Shown one piece after another: positions 40,957 through 49,165 of a stretch of 55,914 bases of DNA. The DNA is taken from contig CAZLRU010000007.1 of the NCBI GenBank assembly GCA_964562155.1, positions 1 through 55,914 on the forward strand. The letters are read 5' to 3'. The notes below the pieces were generated by a model that saw only the letters and a program-made list of their open reading frames with translations, ran no database searches and was not told the DNA's origin. This stretch comes from JAGOUY01 sp964562155. Lineage in GTDB: Bacteria > Patescibacteriota > Patescibacteriia > 2-12-FULL-60-25. The translations under genes were made by a program, and so were the position numbers. The stretch's first letter is position 1; every line of letters begins with the position of its first letter.

Positions 40957-42378
40957 CTAGGAGGACTGTTGGGCGACGATTTCCTGCAGTTCGAGCAGCT
41001 GATTGAGCGCATCTTCGATGCTACCGCGCTCCAGATACTCGCTTACCTTCGTACAGAGGGCGGACATGCGGATCCCGAGATAGGTGCTCGGTTCGTTCAC
41101 TTCGGGGTTGGGAGTTGATGGAAACACCGCCACTCGCAGACGCTCGATCTCGCCCTGGATTCGCTGACGGTAGGCAGGTTGTTTGTGGAGCAGCCTGACT
41201 CGCTCGACCGTCTCTCGTAGATCGACGATGGCTTCGTCGAGATCTTTGAGAGATCCTTCGTTGCGCTTTGTGAGCTCCGGCAGGTCTGCTTCAGGTGCGA
41301 GGGTAGCCTTGTAGATCCGCGCATCCTGCTCGCCCGCAAACACCCGTTCAGTCGCGCACTGCTCATTGATCGTGCTCCGGAGGGCGTGCAGCTCTTGCAG
41401 GCGTGCGCGCAGGAGCCACAGGGGGGCGAAGCCTTTGGTGAGCTGATCGATCTTGTCGATCTCTTCCCAGATCCGTGTGCCCTGAAGATCTTCGTCGACG
41501 AGATCACGCGCGACCATCGCCTGATGCCAGGCGAGCGAGTGCCGCGTCGACCGCAGCAGCTCTTTGACTTGCGTGCGAACCTCCTTTCTCAGCGTCATGC
41601 TGAAGCGCGGGTTGAAGGAGGCATAGTGCACGGTCGTGCCTTCGACCCGCTCGCCGTGTCCGAGCACGACCGTCTTCTGCCATCGCCCCTCGAAGAGAGA
41701 CAGGCCAGCCATAACCTGGAGACCTTCGAGGCGGATATTTTGCAGATCCGCTCCGCCGGCAAGCGCCACTTCGTCGGGCAGTTCAGCCGTGATCCCGTGC
41801 CAGCGCACGAGGAAGCGGTCGTTGAGGTTGGTTTCGACCTCGGTGGGTTCGCCGAGATCATCGATCGCCCGTTTCCAGTTGAGGACCCTGGTCACCCCTC
41901 GCTCGTGCGTAAGAGCAGAGCTCAACACCCTGAAGATCAGGGTCTCGATCCGCGCGGTGCCACTGGCGGCGTGAAAGATCCATTGCACCTGAAGTGGACC
42001 CGGGATGTCTCGTACCACGTAGGTCAGGGCTCCGCGCCAGCCGGGGAGGTCGACGGGAATGTACGTATCTCGAACACCGAGCGAGCGAGAGCGGACGAGC
42101 TCTCGCAGCTCTCGCATCGCTGCCTTGTGCGATAAGGCGTTAGACGGTCGATGGAAGACCGGGCGGACGTACAGAACTCCGTCCATAGGGTCATTCGGCC
42201 GACTATCCCTCACGACTTCTGCCCATGTGACCTCACGGTCGTACGGACAGAAACCGGAGCACCTTTCGTCTATACGAACACCTTTGCGCAATCCTTGACC
42301 CCCGATCATGATTCGGCCACGGACGGTACCCGCTTCACTAACTCCCCATCGAACTGCAATAACATGCCCCTCGTTCAC
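40957..42378 (-). CDS. GC-rich hypothetical protein, 473 aa, with coiled-coil C-terminus (cassette gene)
   Basis: Unrecognised. The N-terminal part (to about 230) is alpha/beta with Cys-containing GFCPYDREVTW and the shared module AIDDLGEPTE...FLVRWHGITAELPDE (about 168-205). Residues 255-470 are strongly helical, with likely coiled coils (LRETVERVRLLHKQ, QGEIERLRVAVFPS, ALNQLLELQEIVAQ). The start is GTG at 42378, after AGAAGGAG. It stands as a single, GC-rich unit with its own consensus promoter. The neighbour at 40237 carries a related module, so the two may work together. Confidence 0.75.
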   Translation of the reverse strand: MNEGHVIAVRWGVSEAGTVRGRIMIGGQGLRKGVRIDERCSGFCPYDREVTWAEVVRDSRPNDPMDGVLYVRPVFHRPSNALSHKAAMRELRELVRSRSLGVRDTYIPVDLPGWRGALTYVVRDIPGPLQVQWIFHAASGTARIETLIFRVLSSALTHERGVTRVLNWKRAIDDLGEPTEVETNLNDRFLVRWHGITAELPDEVALAGGADLQNIRLEGLQVMAGLSLFEGRWQKTVVLGHGERVEGTTVHYASFNPRFSMTLRKEVRTQVKELLRSTRHSLAWHQAMVARDLVDEDLQGTRIWEEIDKIDQLTKGFAPLWLLRARLQELHALRSTINEQCATERVFAGEQDARIYKATLAPEADLPELTKRNEGSLKDLDEAIVDLRETVERVRLLHKQPAYRQRIQGEIERLRVAVFPSTPNPEVNEPSTYLGIRMSALCTKVSEYLERGSIEDALNQLLELQEIVAQQSS

Positions 42379-42473
42379 GATCCACTCCTTCTTTCTTCGT
42401 CCGTAGACGAGCTCTCTTGACCATTGTTATTGATCGCTAAAACTCGTCCACGGCTATGTCAAAAGAACGGCTA

Positions 42474-42502
42474 ACGATAGCCTATTTTTCCGCGAATGTC
42501 AA
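42474..42502 (-). promoter_or_regulatory. Promoter of the 473-aa cassette gene with palindromic start region
   Basis: Minus-strand TTGACA (42497-42502), 17-nt spacer and TATCGT (42474-42479). The -10 sits inside GGCTATCGTTAGCC, matching the rplS promoter 14-mer at all but one position. The leader contains a hairpin of CCGTgGACGAG with CTCGTCtACGG. Confidence 0.78.
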
Positions 42503-42504
42503 TT

Positions 42505-44166
42505 CTACCAACTCCCTCCCCCACCCCCGCCCATACCGCCGCCAGAACCACCCCCAGAGAATCCAGAGCTCCCACTTCCTCCAGATGAAGGCGGTGAATA
42601 CATGCTAGAAGCCGTCGTGTGATGCATCGTGTCGATGGTGTTTGCCATTTGAAGGGCGGTCCAGCCGCTCCAGTTCCCTTCGATGTAGCTTGGCTGCGGA
42701 ATCATCATGTCATCGAATTGATGAGCCCATTGTTTTTCGATCGCGAACGCGACGGCGACGGGAAGAAAGCGGGCGAATTGCTCTGGTTTCTTGACGGGGG
42801 CATCCGTGAACTCCAAACGTTTTTCTTCTGTGACCGATAAGAACCAGCGAAAGCCCTGTATTTCTTCCGCCACGATCGCCCCTTCCTTGCTCATGCGGGG
42901 CATTTGCCAACCAAACGCTATGATAATAAGACCACACATCACACTCGAAGCAATTTGCACTGCTTGTTGATCAGAAGAGATAATGAGAAGAGCACTGACC
43001 ACGATCGCGATAGCGATCCAAATGGCACGGACCAGCGCAGGACTCCGCTCAAACCAGCCATACGATTGCAGCTCTTTGAAGACAGCTGCGCGAGCCGTTT
43101 CAATCGTGGCCGAGAAGGTGGCTCGGAGCTCAGCGGGACGAACAATGAGATCCGTGGAGTCGAACATTCCCGCAAGGAGGATTTTTTCAAATTCATGGAG
43201 CGCGCTATCTGTCTTCTTTTGTTTTATAAATGCGATATCACTGGCACTCTCCCACTCAATCTTGAGATAGCCTCGTCGAGCTATATCAAGGATCGTGGCG
43301 GTGACGGCACGCGGGGAGAATGATTGTTCCAATAGCGCAGCTTGTAAACCAGGCGGGAGATGACGCGGCTCTTCGTAATGCGGTATGACGGTTCCGCGAC
43401 CCTTTGGCTCTTTTCCGTAGCGATACCAAATCATCCACATGAGGACAAAGGCGAGGATAGGTAACGCGATCCAAATATTATCCTGTAGGTACCAGTAGAT
43501 TTTTTCTTTCAAGGATACTTCGGTAAACGCCGCGCGCGGGAATCCAAAGACAACGGTCATTCCCTCGGCATCGCTTAAGATGCGGGTTGAGGAGACCTGC
43601 AGGGAGGTCGGCGCATCCTTCCAGACGCAACTTGCTTCGCGAGATCCAAAGAGACCAACGAAGCAATCGCGTTGGGTGGAAGAGGGAGCAATCAGTTCCA
43701 ACCCTACACGCTCGATCGGAACGAGCCAGCCGTTACCCGTTACATTCCAATACCATTCGACATGATCAGAAAAATCGTTCAAGGAACGGTTGGTCCTGTA
43801 TTGAATCAAGTACGTGTGCACACCCGTCAACATTCGCCCCGGATCACCGATTTTTACCTGAAGATCGCGACCTTGGCGTTGAACCTCATATGGAACAAAG
43901 CCTTTGTCCATCTGAACATCGGTGACGTTTAGATGCAGGTTGTAACTGCCGCCATTACGGTCGTAGACTTCGGGAATGAGACGATAGATTCCATGGCGGC
44001 TGCTCTCGCCAAAGTCATACGTGATGCGCTCTTCGATGACAGCGGAACGATCAGGAGCGAGCTCTGCACGGACGTCAAACTGACGGATCAGCTCCTGCGC
44101 CTGCACGGCCGAGCTAAGACCAACGAACGCAAGACTGGCGAATAAAAACACAAAAAGGCGACGCAT
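42505..44166 (-). CDS. DUF2207 membrane protein with Gly-rich tail
   Basis: A 553-residue membrane protein. A signal peptide (LFVFLFASLAFVGLSSAVQA) is followed by an extracytoplasmic beta-domain (IRQFDVRAELAPDRSAVIEE, SSRHGIYRLIPEVYDR) typical of DUF2207, a helix at about 228-248 (WIALPILAFVLMWMIWYRYG), a cytoplasmic domain with TATILDIARRGYLKIEW, and two further helices. The tail is GGSGSSGFSGGGSGGG and ends SW. Family function is unknown. I start at the ATG at 44166, 11 nt after TG-G-TAGGAT, an extended -10. Confidence 0.88.
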   Translation of the reverse strand: MRRLFVFLFASLAFVGLSSAVQAQELIRQFDVRAELAPDRSAVIEERITYDFGESSRHGIYRLIPEVYDRNGGSYNLHLNVTDVQMDKGFVPYEVQRQGRDLQVKIGDPGRMLTGVHTYLIQYRTNRSLNDFSDHVEWYWNVTGNGWLVPIERVGLELIAPSSTQRDCFVGLFGSREASCVWKDAPTSLQVSSTRILSDAEGMTVVFGFPRAAFTEVSLKEKIYWYLQDNIWIALPILAFVLMWMIWYRYGKEPKGRGTVIPHYEEPRHLPPGLQAALLEQSFSPRAVTATILDIARRGYLKIEWESASDIAFIKQKKTDSALHEFEKILLAGMFDSTDLIVRPAELRATFSATIETARAAVFKELQSYGWFERSPALVRAIWIAIAIVVSALLIISSDQQAVQIASSVMCGLIIIAFGWQMPRMSKEGAIVAEEIQGFRWFLSVTEEKRLEFTDAPVKKPEQFARFLPVAVAFAIEKQWAHQFDDMMIPQPSYIEGNWSGWTALQMANTIDTMHHTTASSMYSPPSSGGSGSSGFSGGGSGGGMGGGGGGSW

Positions 44167-44177
44167 AGATACTTTGC

Positions 44178-44186
44178 ATCCTACCA
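44178..44186 (-). promoter_or_regulatory. Extended -10 promoter of the DUF2207 gene
   Basis: Minus-strand TG-G-TAGGAT with 11 nt to the ATG at 44166. It gives a leaderless or nearly leaderless mRNA. Confidence 0.5.
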
Positions 44187-44218
44187 CGCGTTTGCCCTTC
44201 ACGGTATGATACTTATAG

Positions 44219-45178
44219 ATGCGCCCTCTCTCTTCGTTAAAACATGTTTTACTTGAGAATCAAATTATCATCGTCTTAATCGCGATGGTTCTTGGGCTTG
44301 TTATTCCTGAACCCTTTCGTCCATTGAAGGCCTATTCGACTCAACTGTTGATTTTGGTGTTTTTTGCTTCAAGCTTACGGTTATCCGTCGATGAAATTGC
44401 ATCATACGCTCGTGATACAAAACTCATGTTCTGGGTGAATGCGTTTATGTTAGGCATCTTACCCTTGGCCCTGTATATGCCGGCTGTAGCGATGATGCGA
44501 CTTTTTGGCCTATCGTGGCTCGAACCATGGGCACTCGCTCTCCTCATCTTCGGGGCAGTCCCCACCGGCATGACGATTGCGTTGATTGCCGACTTTATTG
44601 GGGGCGTGACCTCCCTCGCGCTCGTCGTTACGGCAACGACCTCGCTCCTTGCCCCTCTCACCATCCCCCTCATCTTTAAGCTCACGATTGGACAGTTTGT
44701 TCCGATTCCAATTGTATCCATGTTTTGGTCACTCGCTCTCACAATCGTTGCCCCATTTACCCTGGCGATGTTCGTTAAAAAAAGTGCGCCTCGGTTTGTA
44801 AAACGTCGAGGCGAACTGTTTCGGGGTATTTCTGTGTTGGCGTTTGGGCTGCTCATCGCCGGGATTGTAGCGGATACAGGAGGAGCGGCGCTTCTCACCT
44901 GGAATGTGCGGGATCTTGTTGTACTCTGTATTGCGATTGGATGGATGGGGGCGCTTACGTGGGGGCTGTACCATTTACTGAAGTGGAGAACAGCTTCAGA
45001 GCGGCTGACGGTCGCTCTATGCATGATTTACATGAACAATACACTCGCTCTGTTTATTGCGAATAAGTTTTTTCCGACTTCGGGAGCCGTTCCAAAACTC
45101 CTCCTCCTTTTATTGGCGGCCAATATTCTTTTATTTCCCATCAAGTGGGAAGCGAAGAAGCTTTTTTTGATTCGTTAG
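44219..45178 (+). CDS. Bile acid:sodium symporter-family (BASS) transporter
   Basis: A 319-residue integral membrane protein with about nine to ten helices. LLILVFFASSLRLSVDEIA and ALLIFGAVPTGMTIALIADF (the conserved GAxPTG crossover in helix 4) and YMNNTLALFIANKFF in the C-terminal half match the BASS superfamily of sodium-coupled organic-acid carriers. The substrate cannot be inferred. The gene is divergent from DUF2207 with a shared promoter region; TATGAT lies 8 nt before the start. Its stop overlaps that of the next, convergent gene. Confidence 0.83.
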   Translation: MRPLSSLKHVLLENQIIIVLIAMVLGLVIPEPFRPLKAYSTQLLILVFFASSLRLSVDEIASYARDTKLMFWVNAFMLGILPLALYMPAVAMMRLFGLSWLEPWALALLIFGAVPTGMTIALIADFIGGVTSLALVVTATTSLLAPLTIPLIFKLTIGQFVPIPIVSMFWSLALTIVAPFTLAMFVKKSAPRFVKRRGELFRGISVLAFGLLIAGIVADTGGAALLTWNVRDLVVLCIAIGWMGALTWGLYHLLKWRTASERLTVALCMIYMNNTLALFIANKFFPTSGAVPKLLLLLLAANILLFPIKWEAKKLFLIR

Positions 45179-46257
45179 CTCCCCTTCTCCAAAACGGCTT
45201 CAATCTTATCGAGACGCCCTCTCAGAGAACGATGCTTTTCTACGAGCTCGTGGAGACTCGGCTCCTCGGTGTGGCCCGCGAGTCCGCCTATAAACCTGGA
45301 GAACCGATCGCGAATACGCGTGAATCCACCCACTCGAAAGACCCCTGCTTGTATTTCGTCCATTGCTTTACTCACCTCATACCTTGAACGAGTGGCTCCT
45401 AAGGCGCGCTCTAATTCAAATGTTGCAACACGAAGATCTTCTTCCGTGCGTTTGCGATCAGACATAGCACGATCGCGTGCACGACGATCATTTCTGCTTG
45501 TTGCACGTATATTATCCGCTTCTTCTGGTGTCGGCTGGATATTCAGTATGACCGTACTATCCCTTGCCGCCGACGTTCGTTCAGCTGCCTGCGCGGCTTC
45601 GCCTTTGGTTCTTTGCAGCTGTCGGAAATTGCGGTTCATCGCGTCATCCTCTTCTAAACGACTGCCATACCAGGCTAATCTTTGCTGCGTTTTTGTAAGC
45701 GGGAACGTAGGCAAGCCTTTTTGATCTATTAATCTCTGTATGCCGTACTGCGTCTTCTTGATCATTACCGATAAATCATTACGTCCAGTAGAACCATTTG
45801 ATTCTCGGCTTTTTTTGGTCATCCGATCCGCTTCTGCATCCATTTCTTGCCAGAGAGCGGGGTGACACGCAATCAGACGATCAACCAAAGACCCCTGACC
45901 TGCTTTTGGGAGCACGTCTAATTCTCTCCAGGCCTTTTTCCATGCATTTTCCGCAGAGCCGTGGGTGATTGGGCTCTCCATCATACGCTCAACCATCGCC
46001 ACATCCTCTTGAGCGGCTTTGATCCTTACTTGTTGAGCTTCGTAGATTTTATCTCGATTGCCCTCAAACGGCCTGTATCTATACTCTTGCTTCCACTCCC
46101 CCGTTTCGGTTTTGAGATGGGGATAGCGGGATTTTGCATCGTACGGATTTTTAACAGGGGCTGCCGGGTCCGGAGTTGGCTCAGGCGGTTTGTTTTTGGC
46201 CGGTTCCAAGGCCTTGGCCAACCTACTCGCTAACCGAAATCCTGCGTCAAATATCAT
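45175..46257 (-). CDS. Coiled-coil hypothetical protein, 360 aa
   Basis: Unrecognised. Highly charged and mostly helical, with long Arg/Glu/Ala-rich stretches (RNDRRARDRAMSDRKRTEED, LHELVEKHRSLRGRLDKIEA) that should form coiled coils. A Pro-rich disordered segment lies at residues 20-36. There is no signal peptide, though a short amphipathic start (IFDAGFRLASRLAKALEP) could touch membranes. Its stop overlaps the BASS gene's by 4 nt. It resembles other lineage-specific charged proteins in this window. Confidence 0.7.
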   Translation of the reverse strand: MIFDAGFRLASRLAKALEPAKNKPPEPTPDPAAPVKNPYDAKSRYPHLKTETGEWKQEYRYRPFEGNRDKIYEAQQVRIKAAQEDVAMVERMMESPITHGSAENAWKKAWRELDVLPKAGQGSLVDRLIACHPALWQEMDAEADRMTKKSRESNGSTGRNDLSVMIKKTQYGIQRLIDQKGLPTFPLTKTQQRLAWYGSRLEEDDAMNRNFRQLQRTKGEAAQAAERTSAARDSTVILNIQPTPEEADNIRATSRNDRRARDRAMSDRKRTEEDLRVATFELERALGATRSRYEVSKAMDEIQAGVFRVGGFTRIRDRFSRFIGGLAGHTEEPSLHELVEKHRSLRGRLDKIEAVLEKGS

Positions 46258-46312
46258 ATCATTTGTAGTGTACCTAAGAGGCAGGGAACCGACTAGCTTG
46301 GTACATGAACTA

Positions 46313-46341
46313 AAAACACCGCTTTCAAAAGCGGTGTTTTT
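46313..46341. terminator. Terminator between tRNA-Ala and the coiled-coil gene region
   Basis: AACACCGCTTT and AAGCGGTGTT form a tight hairpin flanked by A- and T-runs, just downstream of the tRNA-Ala 3' end on the minus strand. Confidence 0.8.
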
Positions 46342-46344
46342 ACG

Positions 46345-46420
46345 TGGTGGACCCTGTCGGGCTCGAACCGACCACCCCCTGCTTGCAAAGCAGGTGCTCT
46401 ACCAAATGAGCTAAGGGCCC
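46345..46420 (-). tRNA. tRNA-Ala (anticodon TGC)
   Basis: A 76-nt tRNA with acceptor stem GGGCCCT/AGGGTCC, discriminator A and an encoded CCA. The anticodon arm CTGCT-TTGCAAG-CAG carries TGC. D-arm AGCTCATTTGGTAGAGC and T-arm GTCGGTTCGAGCCCGAC are normal. Confidence 0.96.
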
Positions 46421-46437
46421 TCTTTTGAGGTGGCAGT

Positions 46438-46466
46438 ACCTTAACAAATCATTAAAAAATGATCAA
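46438..46466 (-). promoter_or_regulatory. tRNA-Ala promoter
   Basis: Minus-strand TTGATC (46461-46466), 17-nt spacer and TAAGGT (46438-46443), about 17 nt before the tRNA 5' end. Confidence 0.65.
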
Positions 46467-46516
46467 CCCTGTCCTGATCTTGCCAGAAATAGGGCCGTGA
46501 AAGCGTGGGTACGCTA

Positions 46517-46837
46517 CTAGACTAATACATCCTGCAAGAGATAGACGTCCATGGCTATTTCTTCATAAGGATGGGCCTTTTTAACAGCAGTGATCACGTC
46601 TTTCAAGATTTCTTGCTGACAAATAACTTCAATGCGTTCTTCTTCAACTTCTTCCATTTTTCCTACCTCGCCAATCGCAGGGCTCGCTCCCGGCTCGGGA
46701 CGGAAGCGACCAATACCACGTGAGGAAAAACTGCAAAAAGAATAGTTCCCTATACGACCTGCGCCAGCTTTCCCCATGGCTTCACGAATAACATTAGCAT
46801 GTGAAATAGGGACGTAGACAACAAGTTTATAGGTCAT
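46517..46837 (-). CDS. Nif3/YqfO-insert-like (PII-like fold) small protein
   Basis: A 106-residue protein. YKLVVYVPISHANVIREAMGKAGAGRIGNY, GIGRFRPEPGASPAIG and HPYEEIAMDVYLL match the PII/CutA-like domain that is usually inserted in YqfO/Nif3 proteins. Here it stands alone. The family function is unknown; it may bind a nucleotide or metal. Several starts are possible (46855, 46843, 46837). I prefer the ATG at 46837 because the family normally begins with M-x-YKLVVYVP. Confidence 0.82.
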   Translation of the reverse strand: MTYKLVVYVPISHANVIREAMGKAGAGRIGNYSFCSFSSRGIGRFRPEPGASPAIGEVGKMEEVEEERIEVICQQEILKDVITAVKKAHPYEEIAMDVYLLQDVLV

Positions 46838-46870
46838 ATCCATTTTATCTATCACGTTTGCGCTGCACTT

Positions 46871-46879
46871 GCTATTCTA
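46871..46879 (+). promoter_or_regulatory. Extended -10 promoter of the 93-aa gene
   Basis: TG-C-TATTCT, 13 nt before the ATG at 46893. Confidence 0.4.
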
Positions 46880-46892
46880 GAGCTAGATTTAT

Positions 46893-47174
46893 ATGACTCC
46901 TTCTCTTCGTGTGATCGATGGCAGTAAAAGCGGCTCGTTTGATGGATTGATCCTGGAAGTGACCGGCATAAGTGGGAGCAGCGATTCAAAACGAGTGGCG
47001 GTGAATTTGATTGACAGCGCCGTTGTGACGGCGGCCGGGGATGAATGGATGTTTGTCGTGAAGAGTCATCGGGGTGGGTTTGGTGTCGTGATTTCGGCAG
47101 AGAAAAAAATGGAGTGGGATCTGCTTGTCCAAGAAGTAAATAACGTTCGTAAAACGTTGGCTGCAGCGATTTAG
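46893..47174 (+). CDS. Small hypothetical protein, 93 aa
   Basis: Unrecognised. A compact, probably beta-rich soluble protein (GSFDGLILEVTGISGSSDSK, EWMFVVKSHRGGFGVVISAE) with a helical end (WDLLVQEVNNVRKTLAAAI). No signal peptide. It lies between two well-supported genes, divergent from the PII-like gene, with an extended -10 and without a Shine-Dalgarno sequence. Confidence 0.65.
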   Translation: MTPSLRVIDGSKSGSFDGLILEVTGISGSSDSKRVAVNLIDSAVVTAAGDEWMFVVKSHRGGFGVVISAEKKMEWDLLVQEVNNVRKTLAAAI

Positions 47175-47204
47175 AAAATTGAGCTGGAAAAATGTCGGTC
47201 ACAT

Positions 47205-47213
47205 TGGTATAGT
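47205..47213 (+). promoter_or_regulatory. Extended -10 promoter of the surface-protein gene
   Basis: TG-G-TATAGT (hexamer 47208-47213), 9 nt before the ATG at 47223. No -35 is evident. Confidence 0.55.
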
Positions 47214-47222
47214 GTCCGCTGT

Positions 47223-48110
47223 ATGCGAACTTTTTTGGGTATTATACTGTCTGGTTTGGTTTTTGCGACGGGGATCTTTTCACCCGTGCAGGCAGCTGTC
47301 ATTGCTCCTGACACAACCTTTTCCCGCATGTCGATCGATAAAACATCGGTTAAAGCGGATGGAATTGATAGCGCTCGTATATCGCTTACGCTTCGTGACT
47401 CAAATTTATTGCCCTTAGACGGCGCAGAAGTGACGCTCATGTCCTCTCGAGGAGCCATGGATGAAATTGTTGCCGAGCAAGGGATTACCAACAGCATTGG
47501 TCAGGCACGCTTCTTGGTGCGTTCGCTAAAAGACGGGACTTCAACGTATACCGTGCGTGTCGGTGATTATTATTTGAATCGGAGTGTGAGCGTCACGTAC
47601 CGCGATGGTCTCACTATCGCTATTCAAGTAGGTGATCTCATCAAGATTCCCGATGATGGGGATACGCTCACTTTAAACGATACAGCTGTCTACTATTACG
47701 CCATCAACGGAAAACGGTACGTCTTTCCTAATGAAAAAGTCTTTTTTAGCTGGTTCCCTGATTTTTCACGAGTAAAAATTATTCCAACCGACCAAATGTC
47801 TTTAATCCCAATTGGGACGAATATCACCTATCGACCAGGATCACGCATGGTGAAGTTTCAAACAGACCCAAAGACGTATGTAGTAACCAAAGGCGGAACA
47901 TTACGCTGGGCGCGCACGGAAGAAGTGGTGCGGGCTTTATACGGAGATGCTTGGAATACGTTTATCGACGATATCTCTGAGGGGTTTTACGTAAATTACA
48001 AAATCGGGAATCCGTTGGATAACGCCCTAGATGCGCCGCTCGACTTAATTCGTTCGTCGGTACAATCAATTGATCAGGATCGTGGACTTGTTGATAACCG
48101 GTTTCCTTAA
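47223..48110 (+). CDS. Exported protein with invasin-type Ig domain and CPR surface domain
   Basis: A 295-residue secreted protein. The signal peptide (ILSGLVFATGIFSPVQA) is followed by a Big_1/invasin-like beta-sandwich at about 30-115 (IDKTSVKADGIDSARISLTL, IGQARFLVRS). The second half (YYYAINGKRYVFPNEKVFFS, FSRVKIIPTDQMSLIPIG, RMVKFQTDPKTYVVTKGGTL) is a domain I associate with CPR surface proteins. It probably lies on or near the cell envelope. It is probably leaderless (promoter 47205-47213) and ends in a clear terminator. Confidence 0.82.
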   Translation: MRTFLGIILSGLVFATGIFSPVQAAVIAPDTTFSRMSIDKTSVKADGIDSARISLTLRDSNLLPLDGAEVTLMSSRGAMDEIVAEQGITNSIGQARFLVRSLKDGTSTYTVRVGDYYLNRSVSVTYRDGLTIAIQVGDLIKIPDDGDTLTLNDTAVYYYAINGKRYVFPNEKVFFSWFPDFSRVKIIPTDQMSLIPIGTNITYRPGSRMVKFQTDPKTYVVTKGGTLRWARTEEVVRALYGDAWNTFIDDISEGFYVNYKIGNPLDNALDAPLDLIRSSVQSIDQDRGLVDNRFP

Positions 48111-48129
48111 TACGCGCACCAACACTCAG

Positions 48130-48158
48130 AATCCCCCAAGATGATTGGGGGATTTTTT
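48130..48158 (+). terminator. Terminator of the surface-protein gene
   Basis: AATCCCCCAA-loop-TTGGGGGATT, then a T-run. Confidence 0.92.
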
Positions 48159-48198
48159 GTTACATCGCCCTTCCTACAGAGCAACGAAAGAGGCGTAT

Positions 48199-48238
48199 AA
48201 AAAAGAAGAACTCGTCAACGCGAGTAGGCGTGGACGAG
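48199..48238 (-). terminator. Terminator of the beta-helix gene
   Basis: Minus-strand CTCGTC/GACGAG with inner ACGC/GCGT, followed by TTCTTCTTTTTT. Confidence 0.85.
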
Positions 48239-48248
48239 GAAGAGTTGC

Positions 48249-49055
48249 TTATGAACGATGATGAAACTGCTGCACCTGCGAGAGTTTCTGATCAACGCTT
48301 TGTGCGTGGAGCCACTCGAGAAATTCGGGGGTGTAGATCCCGGGCAACAGGTCGACCATCTCGGGGTAGACCGTACAGCCCGGGTAGAACACTGAGCCAG
48401 CGGGGGGATTGGCTGCGAAGGTACAGCCGCTCCCGGCGATGATCCCGATCACCTTGCGCCCCGTATCGATGATCGGCATCTCTGGATTACGGAAGTCACG
48501 GATCAGCATGGTGCCCGCCGGGCCACGATCACCCAGCCGACTACGAATAGCCACTCCGGACTCCACTACACAGCGAGGGCCGAGGATGGAGTCCGCGATG
48601 ACGGATTTCGAAGCCACTCGCACACCCTGGAACAAGACGCTGCGTACGACGTGCGCCGTGCCGATCTGTGCGCCCCCTCCTACGATCGTGCACTTGCCGA
48701 TCGTGGCCCTTTTGCGCACTCTCACTCCCCGACCGAGCACCAGCGGCTCGAAGAGATCTATCGCCTCGATCGTCGATTCTTCTCCTCCGTAGATGAATAT
48801 ACCCCCCATAGACTGGGCTGCGACCGGTGGAGGGTGAAGATCCACGTCTCTCATCATCTGGGTGTGACCCTTACGCCGCCAGATCTCGAAGAGGCCTCGG
48901 CACTTCTTCTCATCCAGCTCTGCACTCTCGTCCAGAAAGACCCATGGGGCGAACACCCCCTTTTGACGGAGCACATCCAGGATGAATCGAAGAGGGTGCC
49001 ATGTCACTTCGGAAGGCTCGATGAGATCATTAATGCTCGGGAGCTCGATTACCAC
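48249..49055 (-). CDS. GC-rich left-handed beta-helix protein (hexapeptide repeats) (cassette gene)
   Basis: A 268-residue protein. Residues about 85-175 are imperfect hexapeptide repeats (FEPLVLGRGVRVRKRATIGK, GGAQIGTAHVVRSVLFQGVR, SVIADSILGPRCVVESGVAI), the left-handed beta-helix fold of GlmU-type acyltransferases and sugar-nucleotide pyrophosphorylases. There is no N-terminal nucleotidyltransferase domain, and I see no clear catalytic His. The GTG at 49055 is chosen because GGAGGTGG lies 8 nt upstream. It is GC-rich with its own terminator. It may transfer an acyl group to a sugar or serve as a scaffold. Confidence 0.78.
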   Translation of the reverse strand: MVIELPSINDLIEPSEVTWHPLRFILDVLRQKGVFAPWVFLDESAELDEKKCRGLFEIWRRKGHTQMMRDVDLHPPPVAAQSMGGIFIYGGEESTIEAIDLFEPLVLGRGVRVRKRATIGKCTIVGGGAQIGTAHVVRSVLFQGVRVASKSVIADSILGPRCVVESGVAIRSRLGDRGPAGTMLIRDFRNPEMPIIDTGRKVIGIIAGSGCTFAANPPAGSVFYPGCTVYPEMVDLLPGIYTPEFLEWLHAQSVDQKLSQVQQFHHRS

Positions 49056-49108
49056 GTTGACCACCTCCTTACGCCGCAACCTCACCAGATGCTCAACGGA
49101 GCGTCAAG

Positions 49109-49146
49109 AAGATATAAAATCCCCCTCGAGGGGGATTTTATATCTT
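49109..49146. repeat. 38-bp perfect palindrome between yvcK and the beta-helix gene
   Basis: AAGATATAAAATCCCCC-TCGA-GGGGGATTTTATATCTT: every base pairs. It lies just after the yvcK stop on the minus strand and about 55 nt before the beta-helix start. It probably ends the yvcK transcript although no separate T-run follows; it could also serve as an operator. Confidence 0.85.
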
Positions 49147-49165
49147 ACTCACAACAAACGAGAGA

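Noticed and set aside
41386..42135. 249-aa plus-strand frame
   Set aside because: Shadow of the GC-rich 473-aa gene; no promoter or ribosome site.
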